Source: Prochlorococcus sp. AG-402-P18
GTDB lineage: Bacteria > Cyanobacteriota > Cyanobacteriia > PCC-6307 > Cyanobiaceae
DNA length: 64,000 bases
Assembly (NCBI GenBank): GCA_003216275.1
Contig: QCJC01000003.1
Span: 78,573-142,572, forward strand
Direction of reading: 5' to 3'
Shown here: positions 40,469-48,039 of the stretch, in pieces
Numbering within the stretch: position 1 is the stretch's first letter
How the letters are laid out: each line of letters begins with the position of its first letter
The notes under the pieces: generated by a model
What the model saw: the letters and a program-made list of their open reading frames with translations, nothing else
Databases searched by the model: none
What the model was told of the DNA's origin: nothing
Program-made: the position numbers and the translations under genes

Positions 40469-40807
40469 ATGCCATTCATTCAAATCAACACCTCAACCAA
40501 AAGTGTTGTAGAAAATGATTTGCTGCAAAAAGAAATCTCAAAACTGGTTGCTGATCTAACGGGGAAACCAGAAAGTTACATAATGACAATGCTTCAAAGC
40601 AATTCCAATATGACATTTGCTGGCTCTGATGAACCATGTTGTTTTATCAAGGTTAAATCAATTGGCTCATTAACCCCTTCTATCATGTGTAAGTCATTAT
40701 GCGATTTAATTGCATCCAAAACAAATATTAAACATAATAGAATTTATGTTGAATTTACCGATGTTGAAGCGTCAAATTGGGGATTTAATGGATCAACATT
40801 TGGGTAA
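40469..40807 (+). CDS. MIF / phenylpyruvate tautomerase-family protein
   Basis: 112 residues, homologous to macrophage migration inhibitory factor. After Met removal the catalytic Pro is first (MPFIQINTS), followed by the family block KPESYIMTMLQSN, the GSDEPCCFIKVKSIG strand and the ending NWGFNGSTFG typical of MIF trimers. Cyanobacterial members are known, but their substrate is not. Isolated gene; 195 bp of AT-rich DNA lies upstream. Confidence 0.92.
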   Translation: MPFIQINTSTKSVVENDLLQKEISKLVADLTGKPESYIMTMLQSNSNMTFAGSDEPCCFIKVKSIGSLTPSIMCKSLCDLIASKTNIKHNRIYVEFTDVEASNWGFNGSTFG

Positions 40808-40872
40808 TTAAATGTAATAAATTAACTAATGCCTATAAAAATATTCTAATTCAAAGTTAGTAATTCATATAA

Positions 40873-41274
40873 TCATGGGAAGTCAAAGGATCTGTTAGCA
40901 CATAGTTTATCGACAGAAGGTCGAAAAGTTATTTTCAATCTATATTTCGCCCAAAATCCATATATATACTCAACTACTATGTCTATAATTGGTAACTTTG
41001 TTGAAGCGTAAATCCAGCCCATACCAATCAAATCATAAGCCTCCTGAAATACCTCAATATCCTTTATAAATGAACCATCAGGTTTTAAAGCATGGATTCT
41101 CTCCATCGCTTGTTTATAAGTAATGCCATATTTAGACCCAAAGGATAAGTCCGGATTATTAATATCAATAGATTTTAAATATTCCTCTTTGTTTCTTGAT
41201 TGCAAGAAATTGACCTCTCTTTTGCATAAGGGGCAACCTCAATCAAAAAAAATAGTCAAGTTGACTGTATCCAT
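40873..41274 (-). pseudogene. DUF393 (DCC family) thiol-disulfide protein interrupted by TGA
   Basis: From ATG 41274 the frame reads MDTVNLTIFFD, then a TGA at 41241-41239, then GCPLCKREVNFLQSRNKEEYLKS in the same frame to the stop at 40873. Intact DCC proteins have YDGxCxxC here, so the TGA stands exactly where a Gly (GGA) is expected: a single base change. The rest (VFQEAYDLIGMGWIYASTKLP, then VDKLCANR) is well conserved. Initiation at TTG 41205 would make a protein lacking the CxxC. It could be a recent nonsense mutation or a sequencing error; a Sec codon is unlikely because the site is Gly, not Cys. Confidence 0.8.
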
Positions 41275-41403
41275 AAGAATCTTTAAATATTCATCAATGC
41301 TCTTCATTAAAGGGAAAGATCTACCTTCGTTGTTCAATGTAAATAAACACTTGATAGCTTTGAAATAAAGAGCGATCTTAATGATATCTAACTGATCAAA
41401 CTA

Positions 41404-42027
41404 ATGGGTGCACTATTTATTTTCATACTCATCTCAGCATTAGTTGTTTCTGCTTTACTTTTTTTCAACAAAGGAGAGAAAGCTCAAGAAATAAAAAGCA
41501 TCCTCACAGATATATATGAAAATTTAAAAGAACTCTTCTCCAACTTGAAAAAGCTTTTTTTGATACTTAAACAAATAGTTCAAGAAAAAGTAGAGACAGA
41601 AGAGCCTCAACTAAAAGATGAAACTAAATCTGATGATTCAAATACTGTCTCAACAGACTCTGAACCTACAGCAAGTCCTGAACCTACAATTATTCCAGAT
41701 ATTCAAATAGAAGATCCTTCCGATGATTCAAATGCTGTCTCAACAGACTCTGAACCTCCAGCAAGTCCTGAACCTACAATTATTCCAGATATTCAAATAG
41801 AAGATCCTTCCGATGATTCAAATGCTGTCTCAACAGACTCTGAACCTACAGCAAGTCCTGAACCTACAATTATTCCAGATATTCAAATAGAAGATCCTTC
41901 CGATGATTCAAATGCTGTCTCAACAGACTCTGAACCTACAGCAAGTCCTGAACCTACAATTATTCCAGATATTCAAATAGAAGATCCTTCCGATGATTCA
42001 ATCAATAAAAAAAGCACTGATCCATAA
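41404..42027 (+). CDS. Membrane-anchored protein with acidic Pro-rich 30-residue repeats
   Basis: 207 residues. An N-terminal helix (about 3-20) is followed by an amphipathic coiled-coil-like stretch (KEKAQEIKSILTDIYENL..), then four 30-residue repeats of the type DDSNAVSTDSEPTASPEPT followed by IIPDIQIEDPS, and a short tail. The repeats are acidic, Ser/Pro/Thr-rich and predicted disordered. No family recognised. It may act as an extracytoplasmic or cytoplasmic spacer; orientation is unknown. The transcript ends at the strong hairpin at 42050. Confidence 0.75.
   Translation: MGALFIFILISALVVSALLFFNKGEKAQEIKSILTDIYENLKELFSNLKKLFLILKQIVQEKVETEEPQLKDETKSDDSNTVSTDSEPTASPEPTIIPDIQIEDPSDDSNAVSTDSEPPASPEPTIIPDIQIEDPSDDSNAVSTDSEPTASPEPTIIPDIQIEDPSDDSNAVSTDSEPTASPEPTIIPDIQIEDPSDDSINKKSTDP
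41632..42001 (+). repeat. Four 90-bp tandem repeats plus partial fifth
   Basis: Units begin at 41632, 41722, 41812 and 41902, each opening GATGATTCAAATRCTGTCTC; a 10-bp partial fifth starts at 41992. Copies differ by only one or two bases (ACTGTC/GCTGTC, CCTACA/CCTCCA). The repeat stays in frame (30 codons). Confidence 0.97.
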
Positions 42028-42049
42028 AATGAATAATTTTTAATTTCTA

Positions 42050-42098
42050 ATCTGCATAAAAAAACCTCATCAAATTGATGAGGTTTTTTTATGCAGAT
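42050..42098. terminator. Bidirectional intrinsic terminator, repeat protein / pcb1
   Basis: A perfect 24-bp inverted repeat around one central base (42074): the stem core CCTCATCAA/TTGATGAGG is flanked by A7 and T7, so it works as a terminator in both directions, for the plus-strand repeat protein and the minus-strand pcb. Confidence 0.93.
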
Positions 42099-42113
42099 TT
42101 GAGCTTTAATCTA

Positions 42114-43169
42114 CTAACTCTCAGTTGATGCTAATGAAGCTACTGATCCTACGACTCGACGGAAATCAAATCCCATAGCTCTAAGAGCATGCCAGATGTG
42201 ACCTTGAATAAAGAAAAATCCAAAGTAATAATGAACATTTGACAATGCTGCCCTAGTTGTATGGCCTAAGAATGCAGTGCTATCAGAAACATCTCCTGTA
42301 TCCACCCAATAAGGAGAAATTCCAAATTTCAAAGCCAGAGGCTCTCCATACCAATCAATTGGATAAACAGTTGTGTTTTGTGCACACCAGAATGCAGCAA
42401 CAATTGCCATCCAACCAATGCCTGCAAGAGACCATGAAAGAACTGCCTCAGCAGATAGCAATCCTTTACCTTTGAATTCTGTGTATTCGCCAAGTTGTTT
42501 AGTAGCAATGTGCCAAGCACCACCACTTATTTGAACGAATGCTAAGAATGCATGCCCGCTCATTACTTCTTCAAGGCTGTCAATGGTTAGGAAGTCAAAC
42601 TGATGGCCGTAAACCATTCCAAAATCACCATATCCTGGGAAAATTGTTCTGATTTCTCCTATGGCTGGGTCGTAAATTCCATGCCATCTTGCCCATTCAA
42701 CGAACCAAATATTTGCAACACCAAAGAAAATTAGATGATGTCCAAGAATGAATGTCAAATTATCTGGGTTGTCCCACTCTAATTTGAATTTCTTAGTGGT
42801 AGGGACAGGACCATCTTTTAAGTCCGGATCAAATAAGAGTGAATGAGCTAATCCAGCCGTTCCATATACAGCAGAAAAAATCAAATGGAAAATAGCAATT
42901 GTTGCTACACCAGCTCCTGTCCATACACCAGCTTCATCAAAGCCAATTCCAAGAGAAGCTAAATGAGCAAGAAATATGGAACTTTGATGTCCCATTGGTA
43001 TTTCTGGGTTGTAGCGAGCAAGCTCCCAAAGAGTGCTTCCTCCTGCTGCGAAGCAAATAAGACCTGTATGGCCTATATGTGACCCTATGAATCGACCTGC
43101 GCGATTGGTCACCACAGAATTACCAACCCACCACCCGTAGGTGACGTCTGGATTTCCGTAGGTCTGCAT
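42114..43169 (-). CDS. pcb: Pcb chlorophyll a2/b2-binding light-harvesting protein (copy 1)
   Basis: Six-helix antenna protein of the CP43/IsiA family that carries divinyl chlorophylls around photosystems in Prochlorococcus. ATG 43169 gives 351 residues starting MQTYGNPDVTYGWW; the frame's earlier start 39 bp up would add a non-family leader. Chlorophyll-ligand His residues appear in HIGHTGL, MGHQSS, LGHHLIFFG, MSGHAFLAF and HYYFGFFFIQGHIWHALRA. It differs from copies 3-5 in the loop after YDPAIG (EIRTIFPGYGDFGMVYGHQF). A shared promoter-like element lies 62 bp upstream and a terminator directly downstream. Confidence 0.96.
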   Translation of the reverse strand: MQTYGNPDVTYGWWVGNSVVTNRAGRFIGSHIGHTGLICFAAGGSTLWELARYNPEIPMGHQSSIFLAHLASLGIGFDEAGVWTGAGVATIAIFHLIFSAVYGTAGLAHSLLFDPDLKDGPVPTTKKFKLEWDNPDNLTFILGHHLIFFGVANIWFVEWARWHGIYDPAIGEIRTIFPGYGDFGMVYGHQFDFLTIDSLEEVMSGHAFLAFVQISGGAWHIATKQLGEYTEFKGKGLLSAEAVLSWSLAGIGWMAIVAAFWCAQNTTVYPIDWYGEPLALKFGISPYWVDTGDVSDSTAFLGHTTRAALSNVHYYFGFFFIQGHIWHALRAMGFDFRRVVGSVASLASTES

Positions 43170-43230
43170 AATTAAGGAATTAAAGTCGAAATTTTGGCTA
43201 CCATACACTTATTGGAATTGTTTTTACCAG

Positions 43231-43250
43231 AATAGTTAGAGGTCTTTATA
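43231..43250 (-). promoter_or_regulatory. Shared pcb promoter-like element (copy 1)
   Basis: In the pcb sense the element reads ATAAAGACCTCTAACTATT, ending 62 bp before ATG. TAACTAT is a good -10 candidate. Near copies of the element occur at the same distance before copies 2, 3 and 4. Confidence 0.6.
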
Positions 43251-43296
43251 GGGAGCTGTCTTTTTTTACCAAAAAAACACTTTTTACTGAAACAAA

Positions 43297-43338
43297 ACAA
43301 AAAAAATACCCCCCTAAGGGAGGTATTTTTTTTGTTTT
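43297..43338 (-). terminator. Intrinsic terminator of pcb copy 2
   Basis: Long hairpin: AACAAAAAAAATACC pairs with GGTATTTTTTTTGTT, with an inner CCC-TAA-GGG stem-loop. It lies 10 bp beyond the pcb2 stop and gives a T-rich tail in the minus direction. Confidence 0.88.
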
Positions 43339-43347
43339 AAATTGAAT

Positions 43348-44460
43348 TTATCTTGGTGCTCTTCCATTAAAACCTGCCCCTTCAACTCTAACAGTTGCGC
43401 CTTGACTATTACCAATAGCATCAGCAACTTTCTTAAAGTCAAATCCTAAAGCACGAAGAGCATGCCAGAAATGACCCTGCAAGAAGAAGAAGCCAAAGTA
43501 GTAATGAACATTTACTAAAGCGGCTCTGGTTGAGTGACCAAAGAAAGCTGTGGAATCAGAAAGGTCTCCTGTATCCACCCAATAAGGAGCCACAGAGAAC
43601 TGTAATTTCAATGGTTCACCAAACCACTCTGTTGGATATACGGTTGTATTAGTTGCAGCCCAGAAAGCAGCCACAATTGCCATCCAACCAATACCTGCAA
43701 GAGACCATGAAAGAACTGCTTCTGCTGAGAGTAACTCAGCTCCTTTGAATTTACTCCATTCTCCAAGTCTCTTATTTTCCCATTGAGTTGAACCAGCAAC
43801 CATATGAATAGTTGCTCCAGTCAATTCAGCAAAAGCAAGGAAAGCATGTCCACCCATAACATCTTCTAGACTATCAATTTCAATGAAATCGAACTGTCGA
43901 TTCCAAATCATAGTCAAGTCAAGATTGTAATTAACCTGGCGAACGGCTCCTATTGCAGGATCGTATATGCCATGAATCCTTGCCCATTCAACAAACCATA
44001 TACATGCGACACCAAAGAAAAACAAATGGTGACCAAGAATAAAAGTTTGATTATCTGGGTTTTCCCATTCAAGTTTGAATTTTCTAGCGCGAGGCACTTC
44101 GCTTTCTTCAACGTCAGCCTCGAAATAGACTGCATGCAAGAGAGCTCCTCCTCCATAAACCATTGACAAGACCAAATGAACAATAGCTATTGCAGCTACT
44201 CCTACACCTGTCCATGCTCCTGCTTCATTGAAACCAATTCCAATTGAAGCCAAATGAGCCAAGAATAGTGAGCTCTGATGCCCCATTGGGATTTCAGGGT
44301 TGTAGCGGGCAAGCTCCCAAAGTGTGCTTCCACCAGCCGCAAATGCGATCAAGCCTGTATGCCCGATATGGGAGGCTATAAATCGGCCTGAGCGGTTGGT
44401 GACCACAGAATTACCAGCCCACCAATCATAGGTAACATCTGGATTTCCATAGCTCTGCAT
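43348..44460 (-). CDS. pcb: Pcb chlorophyll-binding light-harvesting protein (copy 2)
   Basis: 370 residues beginning MQSYGNPDVTYDWWAGN; six helices and the same His framework (HIGHTGL, MGHQSS, LGHHLFFFG, MGGHAFLAF, VHYYFGFFFLQGHFWHALRA). Distinctive features: FIEIDSLEDV, a longer luminal-loop segment (TIHMVAGSTQWENKRLGEW) and an extended C-terminus (NSQGATVRVEGAGFNGRAPR). It is the most divergent copy in the E loop and tail, suggesting a distinct photosystem partner or assembly; that is inference. ATG 44460 start, no upstream leader. Confidence 0.96.
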   Translation of the reverse strand: MQSYGNPDVTYDWWAGNSVVTNRSGRFIASHIGHTGLIAFAAGGSTLWELARYNPEIPMGHQSSLFLAHLASIGIGFNEAGAWTGVGVAAIAIVHLVLSMVYGGGALLHAVYFEADVEESEVPRARKFKLEWENPDNQTFILGHHLFFFGVACIWFVEWARIHGIYDPAIGAVRQVNYNLDLTMIWNRQFDFIEIDSLEDVMGGHAFLAFAELTGATIHMVAGSTQWENKRLGEWSKFKGAELLSAEAVLSWSLAGIGWMAIVAAFWAATNTTVYPTEWFGEPLKLQFSVAPYWVDTGDLSDSTAFFGHSTRAALVNVHYYFGFFFLQGHFWHALRALGFDFKKVADAIGNSQGATVRVEGAGFNGRAPR

Positions 44461-44525
44461 AATTTTTTAAGCGATACAGGCGAAATATGCGTGCAGATTA
44501 CACGCTGCTGAAATGATATGTGCAA

Positions 44526-44544
44526 AATAGTTAGAGGTCGTTAT
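44526..44544 (-). promoter_or_regulatory. Shared pcb promoter-like element (copy 2)
   Basis: In the pcb sense: ATAACGACCTCTAACTATT, one base different from copy 1 and 66 bp before ATG. The -10 candidate TAACTAT is identical. Confidence 0.6.
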
Positions 44545-44790
44545 TTAGTTTGACTATTTTTGCCCATTTCAATAATTAAAACGATTTTTTAGAAGCTGAG
44601 ATATTACCTCGAGGAGATACTAAAAATCTTCCAAAGTCTAGTTATAGCTTAATTTAAATAAGCGAAATTCTCGCCTAATCATTCAAAAGAGCTCAATCCA
44701 CAAGATCTAACAATATTTGATAAAAAATTTCAACGTTGTAAAGCGAATAATTTTTTTTAAATCGATCGAAATTAAAAGATAAAAATTTGC

Positions 44791-44825
44791 AAAAAAAAAG
44801 AGGAGGTAAAACTCCTCTTTTTTTA
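44791..44825. terminator. Intrinsic terminator of pcb copy 3
   Basis: AAAGAGGAG/CTCCTCTTT hairpin with loop GTAAAA, flanked by A and T tracts, about 19 bp beyond the pcb3 stop. The symmetric flanks would allow function in both directions. Confidence 0.9.
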
Positions 44826-44843
44826 AATTTTGTTTTTGATTAA

Positions 44844-45890
44844 TCAATAAAGCTGAGCTGGAAGAGGCTCTTTAAGAACTTTCTTAAAGTCAAATCCCAT
44901 AGCCCTCAAAGCATGCCATAAATGACCTTGAAGGAAGAAAAATCCAAAGTAATAATGAACATTTGCTAAAGCGGCTCTAGTTGTATGACCAAAGAAAGCA
45001 GGACCTCCTGAAAGATCAACACTATCAATCCAATAAGGAGCAATACCAAACTTCAAAATCAAAGCTTCTCCGTACCAAGCTTCTGGGTAAACAGTTGTAT
45101 TCTGAGCACACCAGAAAGCAGCCACTACAGCCATCCAACCAATTCCTGCACAAGAGAATGAAAGAATTGATTCTGCGGAAAGTAGACCAGCTCCTTTGAA
45201 TTTGGTGTATTCACCAACTTGCTTGGTTGCAATATGGAAAGCTCCTCCTGTTATCTCAACGAATGCTAGGAATGCATGACCGCCTAGGACATCTTCAAGA
45301 CTATCGATAGCAAGGAAGTCAAACTGATGGTTCCAAATATTGGTCAAGTTAAGGTTGTACTCAACTTGTCTAACAGCTCCTATTGCAGGATCATAAATTC
45401 CATGAATTCGTGCCCATTCAACAAACCATATGCAGGCAACACCAAAGAAAAGTAAATGGTGTCCAAGAATAAATGTCTGATTATCTGGGTTATCCCACTC
45501 AAGCTTGAACTTTCTAGCTTGAGGAACCTCTGAATCTTGCATATCGCCAACGAATAGGACTGAATGCAATAAACCACCGGCTCCATAAACCATGGAAAGA
45601 ACCAAATGTACGATGGCAATAGAAGCGACTCCTGCGCCTGTCCAAGCACCAGCCTCATCAAAGCCGATACCAATTGAAGCTAAATGAGCAAGAAAGATAG
45701 AACTCTGATGACCCATTGGGATCTCAGGGTTATATCTTGCTAGCTCCCAGAGAGTACTTCCACCTGCTGCAAAGGCTATTAGCCCAGTATGAGCAATGTG
45801 AGCAGCAATGAATTTACCAGATTTGTTAGTAACCCCAGCGTTTCCAGCCCACCAACCATAGGTGACATCCGGGTTTCCGTAGGTCTGCAT
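44844..45890 (-). CDS. pcb: Pcb chlorophyll-binding light-harvesting protein (copy 3)
   Basis: 348 residues beginning MQTYGNPDVTYGWWAGNAGV. His framework intact (HIAHTGL, MGHQSS, LGHHLLFFG, LGGHAFLAF, HYYFGFFFLQGHLWHALRA). The middle third, from YDPAIGAVRQVEYNLNLTNI to about KQVGEYT, is virtually identical to copies 4 and 5, whereas the helix with ILSFSCAGIGWMAVV is unique, a pattern suggesting segmental gene conversion. The C-terminus is short (KEPLPAQLY). ATG 45890 start. Confidence 0.96.
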   Translation of the reverse strand: MQTYGNPDVTYGWWAGNAGVTNKSGKFIAAHIAHTGLIAFAAGGSTLWELARYNPEIPMGHQSSIFLAHLASIGIGFDEAGAWTGAGVASIAIVHLVLSMVYGAGGLLHSVLFVGDMQDSEVPQARKFKLEWDNPDNQTFILGHHLLFFGVACIWFVEWARIHGIYDPAIGAVRQVEYNLNLTNIWNHQFDFLAIDSLEDVLGGHAFLAFVEITGGAFHIATKQVGEYTKFKGAGLLSAESILSFSCAGIGWMAVVAAFWCAQNTTVYPEAWYGEALILKFGIAPYWIDSVDLSGGPAFFGHTTRAALANVHYYFGFFFLQGHLWHALRAMGFDFKKVLKEPLPAQLY

Positions 45891-45953
45891 GATTTAAGAT
45901 TTTTGGCGTAATACGGTGAGCACACCTTACAGGCAGCTCAATTCAAAAACTAC

Positions 45954-45972
45954 TATTAGTAATAAGGTCTTA
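45954..45972 (-). promoter_or_regulatory. Shared pcb promoter-like element (copy 3)
   Basis: In the pcb sense: ATAAGACCTTATTACTAAT, 64 bp before ATG. It keeps the ATAA-GACC core and a TTACTAAT -10-like part, with more changes than copies 1 and 2. Confidence 0.5.
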
Positions 45973-46068
45973 TACAGAAGTAGTAAAGTTTTTTTTCTTT
46001 AAATTGGCTTAACCCGCAACTAAACTAGGTTTTCATTGAAATACTAAAGAAAAATTTAAATATCAAAA

Positions 46069-46263
46069 ATGAAATCTGCTTTACAACTTGAACTACAAGA
46101 CCTTCATGGACTTCCTTATATCGCAACAATAATTTGGTTTGTTCTACTTGGAGTTTGTCTTTTAGCAGTGATTTTTTATCTCTTTCAAAAAAATTACAGA
46201 CCCAAGGCAAAAATTGATGAGCGTCTTCCTCCAGAGAAGAAATCACAACCAAAAGGGTTTTAA
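46069..46263 (+). CDS. Small single-helix membrane protein within the pcb cluster
   Basis: 64 residues: a short amphipathic N-terminus (LQLELQDLHGLPYIA), one hydrophobic helix (about 18-42), and a basic Pro-rich tail (PEKKSQPKGF). It is the divergent neighbour of pcb3 (178 bp between starts). I do not recognise the family. Context suggests a thylakoid protein tied to antenna function; this is inference. Confidence 0.65.
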   Translation: MKSALQLELQDLHGLPYIATIIWFVLLGVCLLAVIFYLFQKNYRPKAKIDERLPPEKKSQPKGF

Positions 46264-46378
46264 ATGACTAAGAAAATTTTGTTTTTCAATGTTAGTTCTC
46301 AAACTAATGTATTATCCTCAAACACGGGTTCGGCATAGTGGCCACCTGGGTTAACAATAAAAACAATTTTTTTATTCA

Positions 46379-46585
46379 ATGATTGATTTTTCTCACCTTC
46401 TTGATTTTGCCACTCAGCTTCCACACCCATCAGATATTGGTTTAATCAAACCATCCGGTGGATTTAATATAGCCGCAGCTCTTTGTGGTCTTGGAGCAGT
46501 ATTTGGAGCTTCTCAATTCTTCTATTATTCTGATGATTCAAAAAGGATAGATCCTTGGGCTAAGCCTGAAAATTACAAAAACTAA
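46379..46585 (+). CDS. Small membrane protein within the pcb cluster
   Basis: 68 residues: IDFSHLLDFATQLPHPSDIG, a glycine-rich hydrophobic helix (FNIAAALCGLGAVFGASQFF) and an acidic tail (DPWAKPENYKN). Upstream bases include ACAATTTTTTT but no clear ribosome site. It follows the other small plus-strand gene by 115 bp and ends at a strong terminator shared with pcb4. No family recognised; the ordered composition supports a real gene. Confidence 0.65.
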   Translation: MIDFSHLLDFATQLPHPSDIGLIKPSGGFNIAAALCGLGAVFGASQFFYYSDDSKRIDPWAKPENYKN

Positions 46586-46617
46586 AGAAAATTAAAATCG
46601 ATTTAAGTTTTAATCAC

Positions 46618-46658
46618 ATAAAAAAAGAGCCTCGTCATCAGACGAGGCTCTTTTTTAT
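46618..46658. terminator. Bidirectional terminator, small gene / pcb4
   Basis: Perfect 18-bp stem ATAAAAAAGAGCCTCGTC / GACGAGGCTCTTTTTTAT with loop ATCA (or CATCAG with the stem breathing). T tracts in both directions serve the plus-strand small gene and the minus-strand pcb4. Confidence 0.94.
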
Positions 46659-46679
46659 TGGAATCTTAAAAACCAATAA

Positions 46680-47768
46680 TTAATCAGAAAGAGTAACTCT
46701 AGCGTTATCAAGATTACTAATTGAATCAGTAACCTTTTTGAAATCAAAGCCTAAAGCACGTATTGCATGCCAAAGGTGACCTTGAATAAAGAAAAAGCCT
46801 AGATAGTAATGAACATTTGTAAGCCAAGCTCTTGAAGTATGGCCACTTACAACTCCAGTCATATCAGCAGTATCAATCCAATAAGGAGATATACCAAATT
46901 TAAGAGCTAATGTTTCTCCATACCAAGCCTCTGGATAAACAGTTGTATTAGTTGCACACCAGAAAGCTGCAATAATTGCCATCCAGCCAATACCAGCAAG
47001 AGACCATGAAAGTACTGCCTCAGCAGAAAGAATGTTCTTTCCTTTGAATTCGGTGTACTCGCCTACTTGCTTAGTAGCGATATGAAATGCTCCACCTGTT
47101 ATCTCAACAAATGCTAAGAATGCATGACCACCCATAACATCCTCAAGACTATCAATAGCCAAGAAATCAAACTGATGGTTCCAAATGTTGGTCAAGTTTA
47201 AGTTGTACTCGACTTGTCGAACAGCTCCTATTGCAGGATCGTAAATTCCATGAATTCGAGCCCACTCTACAAACCATATACAAGCAACACCAAAGAAAAT
47301 CAAATGGTGACCAAGGATAAAAGTCTGATTGTCTGGATTATCCCATTCAAGCTTGTATCTAGCTGCCTGTCGATGTTCAGGACGATCATCAGCAAACAAA
47401 CCTGAACTATTTTGGGTGTCTTCGCTAAAAATCAAAGAGTGCAAAAGACCTGCACCCGCATAAACCATTGAACAAATCAAATGGAATACACCGATAAAAG
47501 CAATTGATGTGCCATCGAATACTGTTCCGGTTGGATCAAATCCAATACCAATAGAAGCAAGATGTGGGATACTCACCATTCCTTGGTGTCCCATAGGAAT
47601 ATCAGGGTTGTATCTAGCTAGCTCCCAAAGTGTGTTAGCACCAGCTGCGAAACAAATCAATCCTGTATGAGCAACATGCGAGCCAATAAATCGGCTTGAC
47701 TTATTTGTTACGACAGAATTACCAACCCACCACCCGTAAGTGACGTCTGGGTTTCCGTAGGACTGCAT
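46680..47768 (-). CDS. pcb: Pcb chlorophyll-binding light-harvesting protein (copy 4)
   Basis: ATG 47768 gives 362 residues beginning MQSYGNPDVTYGWW; the frame extends 11 codons further up, without family support. The central part matches copies 3 and 5 almost exactly, but the N-terminal third is distinct (MGHQGMVSIPHLASIGIGFD, GTVFDGTSIAFIGV), with an insertion after the third helix (SSGLFADDRPEHRQAARYKL) and a different last loop (DMTGVVSGHTSRAWL). This copy is therefore the most likely to have a specialised partner. Promoter element 63 bp upstream. Confidence 0.96.
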   Translation of the reverse strand: MQSYGNPDVTYGWWVGNSVVTNKSSRFIGSHVAHTGLICFAAGANTLWELARYNPDIPMGHQGMVSIPHLASIGIGFDPTGTVFDGTSIAFIGVFHLICSMVYAGAGLLHSLIFSEDTQNSSGLFADDRPEHRQAARYKLEWDNPDNQTFILGHHLIFFGVACIWFVEWARIHGIYDPAIGAVRQVEYNLNLTNIWNHQFDFLAIDSLEDVMGGHAFLAFVEITGGAFHIATKQVGEYTEFKGKNILSAEAVLSWSLAGIGWMAIIAAFWCATNTTVYPEAWYGETLALKFGISPYWIDTADMTGVVSGHTSRAWLTNVHYYLGFFFIQGHLWHAIRALGFDFKKVTDSISNLDNARVTLSD

Positions 47769-47830
47769 AATTGAGGAAATTGAAGTCGAAATTTGACCCA
47801 CCTTACATTTAGTGCAATAAATTTGCTTGA

Positions 47831-47849
47831 AATCGTAAAAGGTCTTTAT
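47831..47849 (-). promoter_or_regulatory. Shared pcb promoter-like element (copy 4)
   Basis: In the pcb sense: ATAAAGACCTTTTACGATT, 63 bp before ATG; -10 candidate TTACGATT. ATAAAGACCT is identical to copy 1. Confidence 0.55.
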
Positions 47850-47980
47850 TTAATCCCAAAAGCAAATTAGTAGAATAGCCATAATGAATCTTTGATTTTT
47901 CTTATAGACGCAGTGTCAGATATGGTTTTGAGAACCTTTGGAAATATCACTAAACTTTTTGCAAATAGTTAAATCAATAA

Positions 47981-48010
47981 AAAGCCCCCGCAATTTTTTG
48001 CAAGGGCTTT
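47981..48010 (-). terminator. Intrinsic terminator of pcb copy 5
   Basis: AAAGCCC/GGGCTTT stem with an inner GCAA/TTGC pairing separated by a CC/AA mismatch; in the minus direction a T-rich tail follows. About 30 bp beyond the pcb5 stop. Confidence 0.8.
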
Positions 48011-48039
48011 AAAAAAATTAGATTTTTAGGAATTAGCTG

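Larger units (their letters stand above)
44461..44843. other. Intergenic region pcb2 / pcb3
   Basis: 383 bp with the pcb2 promoter element (44526-44544) and the pcb3 terminator (44791-44825). The middle part (about 44560-44780) holds no convincing gene or RNA that I can recognise. Confidence 0.45.

Noticed and set aside
41239..41241. TGA as a selenocysteine codon
   Set aside because: Family members have Gly, not Cys, at this site, and I see no SECIS-like hairpin immediately downstream; a nonsense mutation or base error is simpler.
46264..46338. 24-codon ATG frame right after the small pcb-cluster gene
   Set aside because: Very short, no helix or motif, no ribosome site beyond the overlap with the previous stop.
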